Source of the DNA: Thermohalobaculum sediminis
Lineage (GTDB): Bacteria > Pseudomonadota > Alphaproteobacteria > Rhodobacterales > Rhodobacteraceae
Length of the DNA stretch: 64,000 nucleotides
Direction: 5' to 3'
Assembly: GCF_023487995.1 (NCBI RefSeq)
Contig: NZ_JAMFKN010000011.1
Span: forward strand, 47,376 to 111,375
Position 1 is the first letter of the stretch. Each line of letters begins with the position of its first letter. Of this stretch, positions 38,675 through 46,315 are shown one piece after another. The notes under the pieces were generated by a model. The model had not been told where the DNA came from. It was given only the letters and a program-made list of their open reading frames with translations, and ran no database searches. Made by a program: the position numbers and the translations under genes.

Positions 38675-40248
38675 CGCGCGCCCCCCTCGCGGGTTGGGGT
38701 AGCGGCCGCCTCGTCGTCCCCGAGGGGGCGCAGGTTCTCGTAGGCCGGCAGGGTCGCGAGGCGCCCCGCAAAGGCGGACAGTTCGGCCTCGAGGCGCGGC
38801 CGCTCGCTGGGGCCCGCCCACACTGTCAGCACGCGCTCGCGCGGGACCCGCGCCCGCAGGTAGGGGTCGCGTTCGCGGGCAAAGCGCGCGCGCGTCCAAG
38901 CCACGCCAAGGCGGTTGAAGCAGTCTCGCTCGGCACAGCCCGCGACCGCCACGCCATCCGCCAGCCCGCGGCTGATGATGAAATCGACCAGCGACGGTGG
39001 CGCCATCGCGACACACGGCAGGATGATCCGGCCCGGCGCCGCACCCGCCGCGCCATGCGCGCAGGCCAGCGTCAGCACCCGCCCCGCGCCCGCGAGCGCG
39101 CCCGACGCCGCAATTGCGTCGGCCCGCAGAGCTGCGAGCGGGCGGTCCGGCAAGTCGATGCCGGTGATCAGCTCGCCCGAGCGCCGGAACGGCGTCGACG
39201 AGGGGCAGGCTCCCATGCAGATGCCGCAGGCGACGCAGCGCGCCGCATTCACCTCGACCTCATGAGCGAAGGGCAGCCCGTCCGAGCGCGGCACCAGCGT
39301 GATCGCGGCATAGGGGCAATCCGCCACGCAGCGCGCGCAACCGTTGCAGTGGTCGAGGAACACCGCCGCAGCCGCCCCCTCGCGCCGGGGCGGGAGCCAG
39401 GGGAGGCCCGCCAGCAGGACGGTGAAGCCGGCAACGCCCGCCCAGATCGCCCCCGCAGGCAGGCTTTCGATCACCGGATAGAGCGAGAGCAGAAACCAGT
39501 CGAGATCGACGCGGGTGGGCACGGTGGCGAGGTCGGCGGCCCGACCGAGCGGCGCGGGCATCGCGACCGAGCCCACGACCAGGGCACCGAGCGTGATCGC
39601 GCCGAGCACCCGGGGCGGCCTCGTGCGCGCCGAGGTGATGCGCTGGATGTGGATCCACATCAGCAGGAGCAGGAGCAGCGGGATCGCGATGTGCAGGAAC
39701 ACCATCAGCGTGAAGAAGCGCGACGACAGAAGCTCGGGCGCCAGGAAGTTGCGCGCGATGGGCTCGGCAAAGATCCCGAGGCTGTCCAGAAGCTCGGTCG
39801 AGGTCAGGGCGACATATTGCGCGAGGTCGTCCCAAACCAGCCAGTAGCCCGTGATGCCCGACAGATACACGAACCAGATCACAGGCACGCCCGTGATCCA
39901 CGAGAACCAGCGCCGGCCGCGATAGCGGTCCATCGCCCATTCGCGGATCAGGTGGGTGAACATCACGACCACCATCAGGTCCGACGCATAGCGGTGCAGG
40001 CTGCGCGCAACACCTGCGTGCCACCAGTGGTCGGCGCTGAGCCATGTGACCGACGCATAGGCATCGGTCACGCCGGTATCGAAGAAGATGAACAGGTAGA
40101 TGCCGGTGACGGCGACGATCCAGAACAGGAACCAGCCCAGCGGCCCGAGTTGCGCGAGCGGATTCCAGTCCGGGCCGAAGGCGCGGTCGAGGATGCGCTC
40201 GAGCCGGTCGAAGCCATGCCGCAGCACCGCGCGCGGGCCCGCCGTCAT
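38671..40248 (-). CDS. Cytochrome b / 2x[4Fe-4S] ferredoxin / MvhD-like fusion
   Basis: 525-residue membrane protein. Residues 35-240: cytochrome b with four TM helices and two bis-His heme sites (His85 and His99; His186 and His200, both pairs spaced by 13). TM at about 266-284. Residues 295-350: two ferredoxin clusters (Cys301/304/307/311 and Cys338/341/344/348). Residues 388-500: MvhD/HdrA-like Fe-S segment (LPCVAMAPPSLVDFI, VAGCAERDCFNRLG). It links a quinone-type diheme cytochrome to iron-sulfur carriers. Start 40248 overlaps the SCO stop. Likely an electron-entry subunit for the adjacent oxidoreductase; the partner is unknown. Confidence 0.75.
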   Translation of the reverse strand: MTAGPRAVLRHGFDRLERILDRAFGPDWNPLAQLGPLGWFLFWIVAVTGIYLFIFFDTGVTDAYASVTWLSADHWWHAGVARSLHRYASDLMVVVMFTHLIREWAMDRYRGRRWFSWITGVPVIWFVYLSGITGYWLVWDDLAQYVALTSTELLDSLGIFAEPIARNFLAPELLSSRFFTLMVFLHIAIPLLLLLLMWIHIQRITSARTRPPRVLGAITLGALVVGSVAMPAPLGRAADLATVPTRVDLDWFLLSLYPVIESLPAGAIWAGVAGFTVLLAGLPWLPPRREGAAAAVFLDHCNGCARCVADCPYAAITLVPRSDGLPFAHEVEVNAARCVACGICMGACPSSTPFRRSGELITGIDLPDRPLAALRADAIAASGALAGAGRVLTLACAHGAAGAAPGRIILPCVAMAPPSLVDFIISRGLADGVAVAGCAERDCFNRLGVAWTRARFARERDPYLRARVPRERVLTVWAGPSERPRLEAELSAFAGRLATLPAYENLRPLGDDEAAATPTREGGAR

Positions 40249-41075
40249 GACGCCCCGCGGTCGAGCGCCCCGCGATACTCCGCGCGCAGCGCGCGGCGGC
40301 GTTCGAGCCAGAGACGGAGAATGACGACCCCTGTCAGAAGCAGCGACAGGGCGCCGAAGAAGATGCCGAAGAAGATGCCGTAATCGAAGCGGTAGCTCCC
40401 CGTCAGGGGATTGTAGACCGTGCACAGGAAGACGATCCGGTCCCACAGATCGGCGGGCGCGACCGAGCGCGTGGCGGTGCCGAGGACGAGCTCCTTCAGC
40501 GGCTCGACCAGGGCCGTGAGCGGGAAACGCTCGCCATAGACCTGCCGGTAGACGCGACCTTGGGCATCGAGGATCGTGGTCTGCGTGACGTGGTCGAAGC
40601 CGCCGGCGGCAGCGCGGAACGAGAAGCCGATCTCCGAGAGGAACGCGGCGGTGGTCGCCGCGTCGGCGCTGGCCACGAACCAGTCGGCGATCCCCAGCAG
40701 CCGGTGCGTGCCGGCGAAGGCCGCGAGCTGCGCCGGCCGGTCGCCCGAGGCGTCGAAGCCGAAGGTCAGAACCGCGAAGGCGTCCTCGCCGAGCGCGCGC
40801 CGGGCCTCGAGGATCTTCTCGCGCAGGTGGTCGGCGGTGATCGGGCAGACGCTCGCGCAGCTGGTGAACACCAGCGAGACCACCAGCGGGCGGCCCCGAA
40901 GCTCCGCGAGCGCCAGTGGCCGCCCGCGGTGATCGGTGAGAACATGCTCGCCCGTCTGGCGCCCGAGAGCCGCCTGGCTTTCCTCGAAGGCGATCTCGGC
41001 GTCGAGCTTCGGCGCCCCCGCCCCGGCGGGAAGCGCCAGCAGCAGCGCGAGGATTGCGGCGATCAGCCGACCCAT
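40245..41075 (-). CDS. SCO1/SenC copper-insertion protein
   Basis: 276-residue SCO protein with an N-terminal signal or anchor, Cys73-x3-Cys77 (FTSCASVCPIT) and the copper-ligand His162 (GGFDHVTQT). A C-terminal TM (IFFGIFFGALSLLLTGVVILRLWL) is unusual for SCO and anchors the second end. It loads CuA, here presumably of the neighbouring subunit II. It overlaps ctaB upstream and the cytochrome b fusion downstream. Confidence 0.9.
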   Translation of the reverse strand: MGRLIAAILALLLALPAGAGAPKLDAEIAFEESQAALGRQTGEHVLTDHRGRPLALAELRGRPLVVSLVFTSCASVCPITADHLREKILEARRALGEDAFAVLTFGFDASGDRPAQLAAFAGTHRLLGIADWFVASADAATTAAFLSEIGFSFRAAAGGFDHVTQTTILDAQGRVYRQVYGERFPLTALVEPLKELVLGTATRSVAPADLWDRIVFLCTVYNPLTGSYRFDYGIFFGIFFGALSLLLTGVVILRLWLERRRALRAEYRGALDRGAS

Positions 41076-41947
41076 GCCGCGACCCCGCGGTCGAGAATGA
41101 CGCCCATCGCAAGCAGTGCGAAATGCACCAGCGAGGCCCGGAACGTCGCCATCGCGTTCGCCCGGCTCCGGACGCGCAGAAGCCGCCACGACGCGCGCAG
41201 GAAGACCGCCCCACCCGCCACCGCGAACACCCCGTAGACCGCCCCGAGCCCGAAGATCAGCGGTGCGAGCGACAGCAGCACAAGGGGCGCCACATGCAGG
41301 AAGATCGCGGCCGCCCAGACTTCGGGCGGCTGCGACACCGGCAGCATGGGGATGCCCGCGCGCCGGTAATCCTCGACCCGCACCGCTGCAAGCGCCCAGA
41401 AATGCGGCGGGGTCCACAGAAACAGGACGGTGGCGAGAATGGCCGGCACGGGGCCGATCGCCGGGCCGAACGTGGGCGCGGCCGCAGCGGCGCCGGCGAG
41501 CAACGCGAAGCTGCCCGCCGCCCCACCGATCACCACATTCCAGACCGTGCGCTTCTTCAATACCAGCGTGTAGACGAAGCCGTAGGTCGCGGCCCCCGCG
41601 AACAGCAGGAGCGCCGCGAGCGTTCCCCCCGTCGCCCAGCCCAGCATCAGCGAGGCCGCGAGAAGGCCCGTGAACGTGACCGGCCAGATTGCCCCGGCAC
41701 GCAGCGCGCCGCTTGCAAAGGGGCGCGTGTGGGTTCGGGCCATCAGCCGGTCGATGTCACGCTCGAAATACTGGTTGAACGCCCCCGCCGCGCCCGAGGC
41801 GCCGAGCACGGCGAGGGTGAAGGCCGCGCCCTCGGCCCAGCCCATCGCGCCGCCGCCGGTGAGGATGCCCACCAGGGCGGCGAGCGCGATGAAGGTGCCG
41901 ATCCGGAGCTTCAGGATCGAGACCGTTGCGATGAGAGCGGCGCGCAT
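41063..41947 (-). CDS. ctaB: Protoheme IX farnesyltransferase (heme O synthase)
   Basis: 294-residue UbiA-type prenyltransferase with NQYFERDIDRLMARTHTRP (first Asp-rich motif), about eight TM segments, and LVLKKRTVWNVVIGGAAGSFA and LFLWTPPHFWALA typical of CtaB. It converts heme B to heme O. Its place inside this operon suggests the neighbouring oxidoreductase uses heme O or A, not only heme B. No ctaA is visible in the window. Confidence 0.93.
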   Translation of the reverse strand: MRAALIATVSILKLRIGTFIALAALVGILTGGGAMGWAEGAAFTLAVLGASGAAGAFNQYFERDIDRLMARTHTRPFASGALRAGAIWPVTFTGLLAASLMLGWATGGTLAALLLFAGAATYGFVYTLVLKKRTVWNVVIGGAAGSFALLAGAAAAAPTFGPAIGPVPAILATVLFLWTPPHFWALAAVRVEDYRRAGIPMLPVSQPPEVWAAAIFLHVAPLVLLSLAPLIFGLGAVYGVFAVAGGAVFLRASWRLLRVRSRANAMATFRASLVHFALLAMGVILDRGVAAWVG

Positions 41948-41962
41948 CGAAAGTCCCCGATC

Positions 41963-43693
41963 TCAGCGGAACAGCCAGAGTTCAGAGAGGTATTTCCAGT
42001 TGACGAAGTAGTAGAGCACGAAGCAGGCGAAGAAGATGCCGACCAGGATCATCGTGCCCGGCAGCTTCAGCGTGCCGTGGCTGCCATACTCGCTGACCGC
42101 CTCGCGGCTGCGGTCATGCAGCGGGAAGACCAGCTTCGCGCCCGCCACGTCGAGCCGCGGCCCGCCCAGGATCGAGGCGACCACGACTAGGATGAACATG
42201 ATCCCGCCCGCCGCCGCGAGGATCGCGAAGATCCCATTCAGCCCCATCATCAGGTAGGCGGCCGCCGGGAATTCGAAGGCATGCGCCGCATCGGTCAGCG
42301 AGATGTCCCAGTGCCGCCGCGCCACCCCCAGCGTACCCGCCCCCATCATGAACAGCGAGATCCCGCCCGCGCCGATGCCAAAGACGAAGGGCTGCCATCT
42401 CGCAACCCCAGGCCAAATGATGTCACGCTGGAAGATCAGCGGAACGACGAGGTAAGTCATCGCCATGAAGGCAAGCGTGGTGCCCGCGACGACCGTGCCG
42501 TGGAAGTGGCCGGGAACGTAGATCGTGTTGTGCATCAGCACGTTGAGCTGCTCGGTGCCCAGCACGACGCCCGAGATCCCGCCGATGAAGCCGAACATCA
42601 CGAGACTGAGGAACATCCCCGCGAAGGCCGGGTTGCCCCAAGGCGCCTTGGTCAGCCACTCGAAGGCGCCGCGGGTGAAGCCGTTGCGCCGCTGCGCCGC
42701 CTCGATGGCGCCCGGCACCGTGAGGCCGTGGATCATCGAGCCCATGACGGCCAGGTACATCATGTACGAGGTGTTCACGATCTTCCAGGTGGACGACATT
42801 CCCGGCTCGGCCAGGATGTGGTGCGCCGAAGCGAGTTGCAGGAACAGGATGTACATGAAGAAGGCCATGCGGCTGACCTTCTCGGACAGCGGCTTGGCAC
42901 CCACGACCATCGCGCCGATCGCATACCAGATCGAGACATGGGCCGAGACGTTGATCTGCTGGCTGGAATGCCCCATGCCCCACCAGACGACCTTGTACAT
43001 CAGCGTGTCGATGTTCGAGATCAGGCCAATCGACCACAGCCAGGTCGGGATCAGGATGATCGCCCCGGACGCCAGCGTGAAGACCGCGATGATCCCCGCG
43101 GTGATCGCGCCAAACGTGACCAGCGGCACCGAGCCGTCATAGGTGCCCTCGGCCTTCGCCACGACCAGCGTGCCGAAGAACACGAACACCGCGATCAGCG
43201 CGCCGACCGCGAAGATGATCAGCGAGAGATAGAACCACTGCGAGGCCATCATCGGCGGGTAGGAGGTGAACATCACCGACGAGTCGCCACGAAGCACCGC
43301 GTAGTTCGCCATCGCGGCGCCGACCACCATCAGCACGAAGCCGAGCCACGCGAGCTTCGGCGCCGCGAGCCTGCTGCCCAGCACCACCGCCGAGGCGAAG
43401 TAGAGCACCGCGATCTCGAAGAAGATGATCCAGAACAGCAGCACGTTCGCGCCGTGCCCGGTCAGGACAAGATAGAACCACTCGGCCGGCAGAAGCTGGA
43501 CCGCAGGCCAGCGGGTCAGCGCCACCAGCAGCCCCATCAACCCGCCGAGCGCGAGGAATATGACCGCGGCGACCGCATTGACCTTGATGAGAAGCTCGGC
43601 ATTGGCCTCGATCCGAAGACCCGAGAAGCGGCAGGTCCGGTAGGACGCGGTGTCGGCATAGGTCGGAGCCGCGCCGTGATCTATGGTGGTCAT
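41963..43693 (-). CDS. Heme-copper oxidoreductase subunit I lacking the cross-linked Tyr (putative NO reductase, eNOR/bNOR-like)
   Basis: 576 residues, about 14 TM helices. Metal ligands: His80 (low-spin heme, LTGHGANVLLF), His242 (CuB, WWGMGHSSQQ), His291-His292 (CuB, ASAHHILAEPG), His396 and His398 (YVPGHFHGTVVAG). In O2 reductases His242 is followed by P-E-V-Y with Tyr at +4; here +4 is Gln246 and the sequence is G-H-S-S-Q-Q. Loss of that Tyr is a feature of NO-reducing family members. A CuA subunit II, CtaB and SCO accompany it. Upstream control elements and neighbours (NsrR, globin, hemerythrins) also point to NO. Activity is inferred, not shown. Confidence 0.78.
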   Translation of the reverse strand: MTTIDHGAAPTYADTASYRTCRFSGLRIEANAELLIKVNAVAAVIFLALGGLMGLLVALTRWPAVQLLPAEWFYLVLTGHGANVLLFWIIFFEIAVLYFASAVVLGSRLAAPKLAWLGFVLMVVGAAMANYAVLRGDSSVMFTSYPPMMASQWFYLSLIIFAVGALIAVFVFFGTLVVAKAEGTYDGSVPLVTFGAITAGIIAVFTLASGAIILIPTWLWSIGLISNIDTLMYKVVWWGMGHSSQQINVSAHVSIWYAIGAMVVGAKPLSEKVSRMAFFMYILFLQLASAHHILAEPGMSSTWKIVNTSYMMYLAVMGSMIHGLTVPGAIEAAQRRNGFTRGAFEWLTKAPWGNPAFAGMFLSLVMFGFIGGISGVVLGTEQLNVLMHNTIYVPGHFHGTVVAGTTLAFMAMTYLVVPLIFQRDIIWPGVARWQPFVFGIGAGGISLFMMGAGTLGVARRHWDISLTDAAHAFEFPAAAYLMMGLNGIFAILAAAGGIMFILVVVASILGGPRLDVAGAKLVFPLHDRSREAVSEYGSHGTLKLPGTMILVGIFFACFVLYYFVNWKYLSELWLFR

Positions 43694-43705
43694 GGGTGTC
43701 CTCCC

Positions 43706-44260
43706 TCAGTCCACGACGCGGATGCGCCCGGTCATCGTATGATGGCCGATCCCGCAGAACTCGTTGCAGATGATGCCGAACACGCCGCTGCCGGTGGGTG
43801 TCAGTGTGACGACGTGCTCGTATCCCGGGTGGACCGAGATGTTGATGTTCGTCGGTTGCAGAGAGAAGCCGTGCTGCCAATCGGCCGACGACAGGTGGAT
43901 GCGATAGCTCTCGCCGCGCTTCAGCTCGAGGATCGGCCAGAACTCCCACAGCCGCGCGAGGATATAGGCGTCGCCCCCCGCCGGCGGGCGGACCACCGGC
44001 ACGCCATCCTCCTCGATCGGGTTGCCTGCGGCGTCCACTGCCTGGAACTCGCTGGCGAAGGCCTCGACCTTCTCGGAATAGGCGTCCGGCTGGATCTTGT
44101 AGGTCTCGGAAGACAGGTTCTGCTCGCCGATAAAATGCCAGGCGATCATGAAGAAGAACATGAACAGGCCCCAGAGGAACGCGATCACGATCCAGCCAAG
44201 CTCGATGCCGTGGATCGGCTCCTTCCACCAGAGGCGGTTGGACGGAGGGGAAATGGCCAT
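43706..44260 (-). CDS. CuA-containing subunit II of the heme-copper oxidoreductase
   Basis: 184 residues: one TM (ELGWIVIAFLWGLFMFFFMIAW) and a periplasmic cupredoxin domain. CuA ligands: His in SSADWQHGFSLQP and the CNEFCGIGHHTM loop (Cys, Cys, His, Met). It receives electrons from a periplasmic donor. An insert of about 40 residues (EAFASEFQAVDAAGNPIEED) precedes the cupredoxin. It precedes subunit I by 13 bp. Canonical cNOR lacks CuA, so this set is not NorBC. Confidence 0.9.
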   Translation of the reverse strand: MAISPPSNRLWWKEPIHGIELGWIVIAFLWGLFMFFFMIAWHFIGEQNLSSETYKIQPDAYSEKVEAFASEFQAVDAAGNPIEEDGVPVVRPPAGGDAYILARLWEFWPILELKRGESYRIHLSSADWQHGFSLQPTNINISVHPGYEHVVTLTPTGSGVFGIICNEFCGIGHHTMTGRIRVVD

Positions 44261-44276
44261 GGCTCTGTCTCCCCGA

Positions 44277-44456
44277 TCAGTTGGCCACGGGGACCGAGGC
44301 GATCTCCATCACGCCCCAGACCAGATACAGAACCGTGGGTATGGTGATCCCGAGGAAGAGCAGCAGGAAGGGATTGTCGAGAACCTGCTGCATGAATGGC
44401 ACGCGCTCGGGCCGTGTGGCCTCATCGCGCTTCGGTCCGTTGTCGACTTCGCTCAT
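44277..44456 (-). CDS. Small single-TM subunit of the oxidoreductase
   Basis: 59 residues with one C-terminal TM helix (FLLLFLGITIPTVLYLVWGVMEI). Start ATG 44456 has GGGGAGGAG upstream and overlaps the stop of the preceding 85-residue frame. It lies 17 bp before subunit II, the position of small accessory subunits in B-type heme-copper oxidases. Confidence 0.7.
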   Translation of the reverse strand: MSEVDNGPKRDEATRPERVPFMQQVLDNPFLLLFLGITIPTVLYLVWGVMEIASVPVAN

Positions 44457-44710
44457 TCTGGATGCTCCTCCCCAGGTTTCCAAAATGGCGGCGATCGGCG
44501 CAGCGGGTCCCTGCCCGCTTCGTCCCCACCGCTCATGGCGTGGCTTTCGTCGCGTGAACTTGCCGGGCCAGCGGCGTTGCCAAGGGGCTTTGCCGTGCCG
44601 CGCCGGGATACTTCGGGCTGTTGGTCCGGGAGATCGGTGCGCCGGCGTCGCCGCGGTTCGGTGCGGTTCGCGATCTCAGTCTTTCTGCGTGACGCCGCCG
44701 GACCGGTCAT
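44453..44710 (-). CDS. 85-residue Arg-rich leader ORF of the NO-reductase operon
   Basis: ATG 44710 follows a GAGGG Shine-Dalgarno and the stop overlaps the next ATG (ATGA), so it may be translated and coupled. The product is basic and disordered (ANRTEPRRRRRTDLPDQQPE) with no known domain. It may be a real small protein or a translated leader. Confidence 0.35.
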   Translation of the reverse strand: MTGPAASRRKTEIANRTEPRRRRRTDLPDQQPEVSRRGTAKPLGNAAGPASSRDESHAMSGGDEAGRDPLRRSPPFWKPGEEHPE

Positions 44711-44741
44711 GAAATAGACCCTCCCGGAGGCACGGTATATT

Positions 44742-44756
44742 GGTATCGAGAATACT
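44742..44756. promoter_or_regulatory. NsrR-like palindrome, operon side
   Basis: GGTATCGAGAATACT with flanking ATT and TATT matches, position by position, the palindrome before the nsrR-like gene (shared ATTGGTAT-N4-AATAC-N-TATT). It lies upstream of the oxidoreductase operon. Binding by the neighbouring Rrf2 protein is inferred. Confidence 0.55.
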
Positions 44757-44759
44757 TAT

Positions 44760-44773
44760 TTGATCTAAGTCAA
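44760..44773. promoter_or_regulatory. FNR/NnrR-type box
   Basis: TTGATCTAAGTCAA fits TTG-N8-CAA and has one mismatch to TTGAT-N4-ATCAA. It sits 4 bp from the NsrR-like palindrome, so both may control the oxidoreductase operon (anaerobic activation plus NO derepression). Confidence 0.55.
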
Positions 44774-44819
44774 GGCACGCGGAAGAATCATCGTCAGCCC
44801 GTCAGGCGCGGCCGTAATG

Positions 44820-44993
44820 TTAGAGCGTCAGCCGAAAGCGACCTTCGTCATCGCCCACGCACATCTCGGTGCGGCCCGAGATGACGCCCTGCCGCATCAG
44901 GCAAAGCACGGCGCCCGGATCGAGGCCAAAGGCGTCGTCGATCAGGCCGGCGTCGATCAGGAACCCTTCGGGCCCGATGGTCACATCCGGCAT
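44820..44993 (-). CDS. DUF6522-like small protein
   Basis: 57 residues (starts MPDVTIGPEGFLIDAGLIDD, ends GDDEGRFRLTL). The pattern GFLIDA...FGLDP..V..LMRQGVISGR.E.CVGDDEGR.RLT resembles DUF6522 proteins of Rhodobacteraceae denitrification and cytochrome loci, shorter than some. It begins 12 bp after the nsrR stop on the same strand, so it is probably co-transcribed. Confidence 0.6.
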   Translation of the reverse strand: MPDVTIGPEGFLIDAGLIDDAFGLDPGAVLCLMRQGVISGRTEMCVGDDEGRFRLTL

Positions 44994-45005
44994 CTTGTAC
45001 CGCCC

Positions 45006-45425
45006 TCAGACCCCGCCCTGCCCCGGCTGGAGCGCGACGTCGGCCAGCGTCGAGCGGTCGAGCACGGCGAGAAACGCCGCCTCGGCGATGCGCAACCGTC
45101 CCTTGAGCCGGCAGTGCCCGTCGATAATGCAGGCTCCGCCGTCGGCGCCCAGACATTCCACGAGCGGCTGGCCCTCCTCAAGCAGGCGAACGACAGCACC
45201 CAGCCGGATCTCGTCGGCCGGCCGGGCAAGGATCGCCCCGCCCCCGCCCCCGCGGCGCGTCTCGATCAGCCCGGCGCGGGCGAGGTGCTGCATGATCTTG
45301 GCGAGGTGATTGCGCGACAAGCGGAACTCCTCTGCCAGCTCGGCCGTCGAAAAGGCGCGTCCGGGGGCACTCGCCATGCGCATCAGCATGCGCAGGCCGT
45401 AATCGGTGAAGGAGGTGAGACGCAT
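45006..45425 (-). CDS. nsrR: Rrf2-family NO sensor, NsrR-like
   Basis: 139 residues: winged-helix DNA-binding domain (TSFTDYGLRMLMRMASAPG, LSRNHLAKIMQHLARAGLIETRRG) and cluster ligands Cys91, Cys99 and Cys105 (ECLGADGGACIIDGHCRLKG), the spacing of NsrR [Fe-S] sites. NsrR loses DNA binding on NO contact and derepresses NO-detoxification genes. A perfect GGTATT-TAC-AATACC palindrome lies 25 bp upstream (autoregulation). Start ATG 45425. Confidence 0.88.
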   Translation of the reverse strand: MRLTSFTDYGLRMLMRMASAPGRAFSTAELAEEFRLSRNHLAKIMQHLARAGLIETRRGGGGGAILARPADEIRLGAVVRLLEEGQPLVECLGADGGACIIDGHCRLKGRLRIAEAAFLAVLDRSTLADVALQPGQGGV

Positions 45426-45449
45426 GGTCGCCGGGGGTTCCTTTGAATT

Positions 45450-45464
45450 GGTATTTACAATACC
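45450..45464. promoter_or_regulatory. NsrR-like palindrome between nsrR and globin gene
   Basis: GGTATTTACAATACC is a perfect 6-3-6 inverted repeat, 25 bp from the nsrR start and 49 bp from the divergent globin start. The same motif recurs before the oxidoreductase operon. Both neighbouring genes are plausible targets. Confidence 0.6.
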
Positions 45465-45512
45465 TATTAACAGCGTTAGACCCGATTGCAAGGACGAAAC
45501 CGGGAGACTGGC

Positions 45513-45968
45513 GTGACCGCCCCGAACGAGCCACCGCGCATCGCCTCGGCAAGGCCTGGCATGACGGCCGCCATCGCCGACGCGACAGGCCTCGACGAGG
45601 ATATCCTGCGCGAGCTGGTGCACCGTTTCTATACCCGCGTGCGCGCCGACACGATGCTGGGGCCGATCTTCGCGGCCCAGATCAACGACTGGGCGCCGCA
45701 TCTGGACCGGATGATCGCCTTCTGGTCGTCGGTCGCGCTTATGACCGGGCGGTATCACGGCCGCCCCGTGCCCGCGCACACGCCCCTGCCGCTCACGGCG
45801 GAGCATTTCGAGCGCTGGCTCGCCCTGTTCCGCGAGACGGCGCACGAAATCTGCACACCCGAAGGCGCCGCGCTCGTCATCGAACGGGCCGAGCGGATCG
45901 CGCGCTCGCTGCAGTTCGCGGTCACCGAGGCCCGCGCCGACGCCGGCACGATCCCGGCTCTTCGCTGA
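45513..45968 (+). CDS. Group III truncated hemoglobin
   Basis: 151 residues from GTG 45513 (GGGAG seven bases upstream). LDEDILRELVHRFYTRVRADTMLGPIFA and WAPHLDRMIAFWSSVALMTGRYHGRPVPAH are trHbIII motifs; the proximal His lies in the TAEHFERWLALF helix region. Such globins detoxify NO or sense oxygen in alphaproteobacteria. Divergent from nsrR across the NsrR-like palindrome, followed 7 bp later by the ric gene. Confidence 0.88.
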   Translation: MTAPNEPPRIASARPGMTAAIADATGLDEDILRELVHRFYTRVRADTMLGPIFAAQINDWAPHLDRMIAFWSSVALMTGRYHGRPVPAHTPLPLTAEHFERWLALFRETAHEICTPEGAALVIERAERIARSLQFAVTEARADAGTIPALR

Positions 45969-45975
45969 CGAAAGG

Positions 45976-46315
45976 ATGCCGATCATGACCGACGCCGCGC
46001 CCATCCACGATACCGCTGCGCTGACCCAGTACATCGAGACGCGCTACCACGCGCTCCACCGCGAGCAGCTGCCCCAACTCGCGGCGATGGCCGAAAGGGT
46101 CGAGAGCGTCCACGCCGGCGACGCCGACGTGCCAGCCGGCCTGTCCGGAATCCTGCGCCGAATGATCGGCGAGCTGGAGGTACATATGAAGAAGGAGGAA
46201 CTGATCCTCTTTCCCGCCATTCGCAAGGGCGGCATGCCCGGCATCGAGCATCCGATCGCGGTGATGCGCGCCAATCACGACGACCATGCCGCCGACGTGG
46301 CCGAGATCCGCCGCC
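45976..46315 (+). pseudogene. RIC/DnrN-type hemerythrin (Fe-S repair), truncated by IS6
   Basis: N-terminal two-thirds of a RIC (YtfE/DnrN/NorA) di-iron protein: HDTAALTQYIETRYHALHREQLPQL, ELEVHMKKEELILFPAI and IAVMRANHDDHAADVAEIRR. Family members continue for another 40-60 residues with two more iron ligands. Here IS6 copy 3 begins at 46316 and the frame ends inside the IS at 46341 after a few foreign residues. Loss of the last helix should abolish di-iron binding. The missing end was not found elsewhere in the window. Confidence 0.8.

Noticed and set aside
41963..44260. Classical NorBC or aa3/cbb3 oxidase
   Set aside because: NorC is a c-type cytochrome without CuA, and aa3 has HPEVY with Tyr. 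Here CuA is present and Tyr is absent, and no cytochrome c subunit is seen.
42281..44347. A 688-residue plus-strand open frame over the oxidoreductase genes
   Set aside because: Its Arg/Asp/His-rich sequence is the mirror of membrane-protein codons; subunits I and II are on the minus strand with full ligand sets.
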